From the NCBI GenBank assembly GCA_023055355.1, contig JALJCS010000001.1:76983381-77047380 (forward strand): a stretch of 64,000 nucleotides of DNA, written 5' to 3'. The notes below the pieces were generated by a model, which saw only the letters and a list, made by a program, of their open reading frames with translations, made no database searches and had not been told where the DNA came from. Made by a program: the position numbers and the translations under genes. Below, piece by piece: positions 59,401 through 64,000 of this stretch (position 1 is the first letter of the stretch; the number at the start of each line of letters is the position of its first letter). The stretch is from Agelaius tricolor. Lineage: Eukaryota; Chordata; Aves; Passeriformes; Icteridae.

Positions 59401-62400
59401 TCAAAAGCTGTGGCAATCCTTTCTTGAGCAAGTCTCATACCAGCACTGATGCAGTGGTTGCCATAAATTGCCACCAGGGAAAGGGAGCACTGAAGAAAGG
59501 ATGGGATGACTTTCTGTCCCACACCTAAAACCATGGTGGGAACCATAGCAACAGCTGAGCAGGAGAATACAGCATGTTTCATATGGCATAGAGAGCATGA
59601 TAAATCAGGTAGACTCACACTGAGACCTTTTAATTTTTAAGTGGTTTATCACAACATGTGAACCCTAGTTTTATGTTGAAGATTAGCTTATGGGATGCCT
59701 TATTGGGTCCATTAGTAACTGGCCACACAATTTCAGACATTAGCATCTGCTTCTCTTCCACTAAGCAGCTCTAAAGTTAAACCTGCAGTTGTGTGTCATA
59801 AAGCATCAACCCCTCAACACTATCTGAATGACTCACCTTTGTTAGCGAATAGGCTCACTGATTTTGGAAGATGGACTAGCAAAAGTCAACACTAGAATGG
59901 CACAAGCATTACAATGGTCATGCTGTTTCAGGCATCTTCTCTGGAAATGCATACACCAGCCTTTTCCCACCCACCTGAGGAATTATGCAGGATAATAAAG
60001 ATCATTTAAACATCCTTCAGACTGCTCCGTTTTAGCTGTAGAATGAACATGGCATTGTCAATAGAATATGCTCCTACTAAACTGCTTTCTGTGTGTAATA
60101 TCTGGAAAAAGAAACCAGCTTTGTATTTCCTTTTGCATAATACATTAACACCCTGTCACCTATAAATACTCAGACTCAACCTCCTGTCAGATTCCATTTG
60201 TATTTCTATTTAATATTTTCTTCCCCTCCTTTCAGCACACTCTTTGATACTCTTTGCCTTTTTACTGGTTTCTTGGGACCTTGTCTACACATGAAATTAA
60301 TTTAGCAACTCCTTTTGAATATTCCTGTTTTTAAATCTTACTTTTAGGCTGATTTAATTTCTGAAGTAATATAAATTGGTGATAAAATACCCTAATGAAG
60401 ATTTCTAAATACATTGGTATTCAGGAAAAAATACTGCAGATTACAATCATTCTCTGCCTTAATCCAAAATAACATTTTATTTCTGGTCTTAAAATAAAGC
60501 GTATTGCTACTGAGGCTCTCCCTAGTGAAGTGAGACCATGATTGATGTTGAAAATATAATTAAATGAATAATATAATATAATGTAATTTGTAATTATAAC
60601 ATAGTTCTACCATGTCTTTTTGAATTCTACTTTAATCATATTTGATATAGTTCCTGGAAGCTATGAATGATTCTGGGAATAGAAGACTTCTTATCTGATA
60701 GACTTCTACTTTCTGCATGACCGTTGCAATACAGAAGTGTCCAAAGATCTTCTACAGTGAATACTGTTAATTTGATTAATATGGTCTGTTTAACTGATTA
60801 TGTTCCTTCTATTTGTTGTACCTCTCATCATTTTGAGCCACTAACACGGGGGTTCCCACATCATTGGCTATGGATGGAATCTGGAGGATTTGAATAAGGA
60901 AAATTTGTCTCTCAATTTCTGACTTCTTTTATCATGCAGGCTGCCTCATCTGCACATCTTCTCAGCTCTGGTGGATTGCCTTATTATTGGGATCTTGAAT
61001 CCACAACTGCCTCCTCTTCATTCCTCCTCCTTCTCCATGGTGTATTCATATGGCTGCACTGCAGAATGAGAAATGTCCCGGGGGGACGCTCAGCACTGAG
61101 ACCCTTTTCCTACACTCAGCACTGTTATTTTCCCTGCCTGTTTCTGGAAATCTCCAACAATATGTCTCCAAGACAAATCCTAGGGCAATCTTGGGGGACA
61201 GGCTACCTGCTAGGAGGCAATATCATTAAATCTACCCATTTTCCAAATGCAAGCATCCCTTACTCTCACTCATGCGAGGCAGCAGGCAGGTTGCACCACA
61301 CCTACAGAAAAGTGCAAAAATGGTTTTTGTGACCCTAAGGTCATCAGAGGTGGGCATGTGGCTTAGTGCTATACAGTCACATGCAGTCCTTCACAGAGGG
61401 AGATAGATCAGAACTGGGGGTTGTTTTAAATGATGAATTTAATTTACTCAATATTCTTACTCCTTCACCATCAGTCCCCTCAAAACAAAGAAAAATTTAT
61501 TATTATCAATTTCTACCAATGAAACTCTTCTTAGAATTGGCCTTAAAGACACAGAAAATTACATCAGTGCAATTATATACATTGTTGATGCCAGTCCTGG
61601 AAATTTTATCAATTCTTTTTGTTTGAAAAATACATATGTGCTTGTATACATATATTGCAACTGAGAAACCCTACTGCTTAGCAAATAAAAGCATATTGTC
61701 AATGGAAAATTTGTCACAATCCCAATTTTCTACAGGCTCTTACAATGGCACATTTTTCTAGCAGCTTTTTTATGTCACCAGTGCACTTGCTGAGAGTAGA
61801 TAGATTCTAGGGGTTTACACAGGTTAAATTACCTTATGACATTGTATGATTGCTTTGGAACACAGCACTATATCTACTGCATGCAGTGCTTGGGTCCTAG
61901 GCAGTAGCAGCATTATTTAAAGCAAGGAGCTGTCATGAAGATCTGCACTCACTCTTTGCCCCAATTCAGTTCAAGAAGAGGATACAGCTGCTTCATGCTT
62001 CCAAAGATTTTAGCAAAAGAAATCATATTTTTTGTTCCACACTTTTTATTCTGCTTCTGCTATTTACATAGTTAGGATACAAACTGACATAAAGATTTCT
62101 TGCATTTAAAATGTAGTGAGATCTGATCTCCCACTGAAGGGAGAGGGTTCAGGAGCTGTAGTTTTATTATCAGTAACTTTGGACATCTGCCCCTGATCTT
62201 TCCCTAGGCCTGGGACTATAACAGTTATTTTCTGCATTAATGAAGGAGGAAAATAAAAAGAGGAACAAATGTCAACACAGTGATGCGTTTAAAAGGTCAG
62301 AATTAAACATGAAGTTAGATCTGCCATGGGACAGGACAGCAGTGCACTAAAAAGGGAATGACCATCCCTGGGGAAGTGTCCTGGCAGTTCTGCACCAGGG

Positions 62401-63157
62401 CAACAGCCAGGAGTTTTCACTGGGTTTGCCAGCAAGGGCACAGCTCCCTCCACAGTGGCATCAGGGACATGAAAAGCCATTCTCTGAACTCTACATGGAC
62501 TCCACAACTCTGCCCAGCTGCCAGTGGCTCTGCACTGTCCCTGAGGCATGGAGATGTCACAGCTTCAGCCTCTTGAAAATCTGCTAGGCAGTTTCCAAGC
62601 CATTGCCAGATCCCACTGACAACAGACCTCAAGGCTCTTCTTTCTTGTATGAAAACAAAACAAATATCTGATATATCCCTGATTTTACTTTAAAATATAT
62701 AATATGGCTGGAAACATGTCACTTGTAAATATGGACAATATTTGAATTAATTTTTATTTTAATCAATGTCTCAAGGAATATTCCCAAGGGTTTTTGTTAA
62801 TACTGACTTTAAGCAATTAACAGATGTGATTCTTCTGCCAAATGTTAATTAAGGTAATATAGTTAACAATCTGTACTAGGACTAGATCTCTAAAGGATGT
62901 GCAGAAATTCTCCTTAAAAATCTGGTGCTTTCCCACAGCAGTTCACAATCCTTTCCACTCATTTTATGATGAACCCTATAGGAATTTGTAGGAATTTCAA
63001 AGCAGTCTGGACCCCAGAGGATGCCATTAAGGAGCCTGCAGAAGGCCTGTCAACAACTAGTCAGTGCTCTCACCCATCCACCACCTAAAACTAATTAAAC
63101 TAATTATGAACAAATGTCAGTGAAATCATAATATTTGCTGCAGGATGATAAATCACA
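56438..63157. other. Unassigned AT-rich sequence
   Basis: No transposon or gene recognised. The frame of 132 codons at 60934-61332 (+) has no domain. GC-richer patches at 57420-57530 and 62320-62640 are unassigned. Splice-like signals around 57498-57538 are discussed as rejected. Confidence 0.4.
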
Positions 63158-63275
63158 AAAGAAACAAACAAACAAACAAAAACATAAAAAACCAAAACAA
63201 AACAAGTGTAAAAAGTTCCAAAACAAACCAAACAAAACAAAACAAAACAAAACAAAAAAACAAAAACACAAAAAA
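63158..63275. repeat. A-rich (CAAA)n/(CAAAA)n low-complexity tract
   Basis: Mixed CAAA and CAAAA units, with the purest block 'acaaaacaaaacaaaacaaa' near 63231-63255. It may be the relic of a poly(A)-tailed insertion but no body is recognisable. Confidence 0.9.
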
Positions 63276-63340
63276 AGCCCCATAAAACCCACCAAAGTAG
63301 TTGTTAGTCACAGGGAAATATAAACAACAACAAGCTTTCC

Positions 63341-63400
63341 CTTCTTCTTCTTCTTCTTCTTCTTCTTCTTCTTCTTCTTCTTCTTCTTCTTCTTCTTCTT
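63341..63400. repeat. (CTT)20 trinucleotide microsatellite
   Basis: Twenty perfect CTT units. Poly-Glu (minus) and poly-Ser (plus) frames across it are artefacts. Confidence 0.98.
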
Positions 63401-64000
63401 TTCTCCTAATATATTTCATTTTGTTTGTTCTGAGCACCATCTGCTGGATGTTGCCAGCTTGCACTAACATCCCTCCCTGGAGTGAGAACAGTTTATTCAC
63501 ACACACACAAGCTGAGTGAGGTAGACCCTGCTGTCACATACAGACACCACCTTTCATATAAATATCCTCCCAATCCTCATATAACATAGGCAACTGACAT
63601 ATGTTTTATAATTTATTTTTAAACACAGGAGAGGCATGCAGTAGGTCATGGATTGCCTTAGTGTTGGAAATGCTAAAACAAATCAGTAGTCAGTGGTACA
63701 CCTGTGTCAGGCACTAATCTGCTCTTACCTCCAGATGGGCACAGAGTGTGCCTGGACAAAGACAGGCTCTAATCCTCATTATCAGACTCATGTTTACTTG
63801 GTGCTAAAAGGTGTAAAAAGAGGAGTTTAACCTTCCACTTTTGTTTTAGGCTTACTACCCTGCCTTGTGACCACAATCTGATGTGTTTGCTCCTTGGAAA
63901 ATCCCAACGGAATTTCTCCAAAATGTTTCTCCAGAATTTCACTGACTCTAGTACCTCCCCATTAGAGCCTATTAGACTTGTATAAGGAAAACACAATCTG
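63401..64000. other. Unassigned sequence to window end
   Basis: No gene or repeat recognised. A 75-codon minus frame at 63769-63996 has no domain. Confidence 0.4.

Noticed and set aside
60934..61332. 132-codon plus-strand ORF
   Set aside because: No domain or paralogue recognised; isolated frame with no gene context.
63153..63519. Poly-Glu (minus) and poly-Ser (plus) ORFs
   Set aside because: Direct products of the (CTT)20 microsatellite and A-rich tract.

Overview
This is a vertebrate, almost certainly avian and probably passerine, intergenic or intronic window. The evidence is the repeat content: CR1 non-LTR retrotransposons in both orientations with the avian 3' ends and octamer-type tails, several solo LTRs whose overall look I associate with songbird endogenous retroviruses, and a retroviral primer binding site matching tRNA-Trp, the primer of avian alpharetroviruses. 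The background is AT-rich. I found no host gene, exon chain, tRNA or rRNA gene that I could defend. Nearly all open reading frames are short chance ORFs or lie inside repeats.

Layout: 1-595 is a CR1 3' portion (+). 2115-2548 holds two abutting CR1 3' ends (+). 4557-5150 is a reverse-oriented solo LTR with a 6-bp target-site duplication (TSD). 8293-8450 is a CR1 tail (-). 12176-12350 is a fragment of the LTR family seen complete at 55339-56437. 12675-13296 is a clean solo LTR with a 5-bp TSD. 17786-17847 is a (TA)n tract. 21951-23188 is a reverse LTR-like element whose region beyond its poly(A) signal has expanded into a 13-copy, 53-bp minisatellite with recurring G-quadruplex motifs. 24476-24975 and 33668-34225 are CR1 (-).

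The most interesting region is 39097-43617. A single 6-bp TSD (CCTTTC) brackets five LTRs alternating with four short non-coding internal regions. The order is LTR-int-LTR-int-LTR-int-LTR-int-LTR. There are six intact tRNA-Trp primer binding sites, four polypurine tracts, no gag, pol or env, and internal regions made of a hairpin-forming minisatellite. I read it as a non-autonomous alpharetrovirus-like element that expanded into a tandem array, including a nearly perfect 971-bp repeat unit.

Downstream, 45512-47435 is a CR1 copy covering part of the reverse transcriptase, split by a solo LTR (45778-46194) with a perfect 6-bp TSD. 53088-54140 is a CR1 with a second CR1 tail nested inside it. 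55339-56437 is a long LTR with perfect 8-bp terminal inverted repeats. 63158-63400 is a CAAA/CAAAA-rich tract followed by (CTT)20. Family names and the songbird attribution rest on recall of consensus features, not on a database search. Coordinates of the best-bounded LTRs are exact from sequence matching; CR1 edges are approximate.
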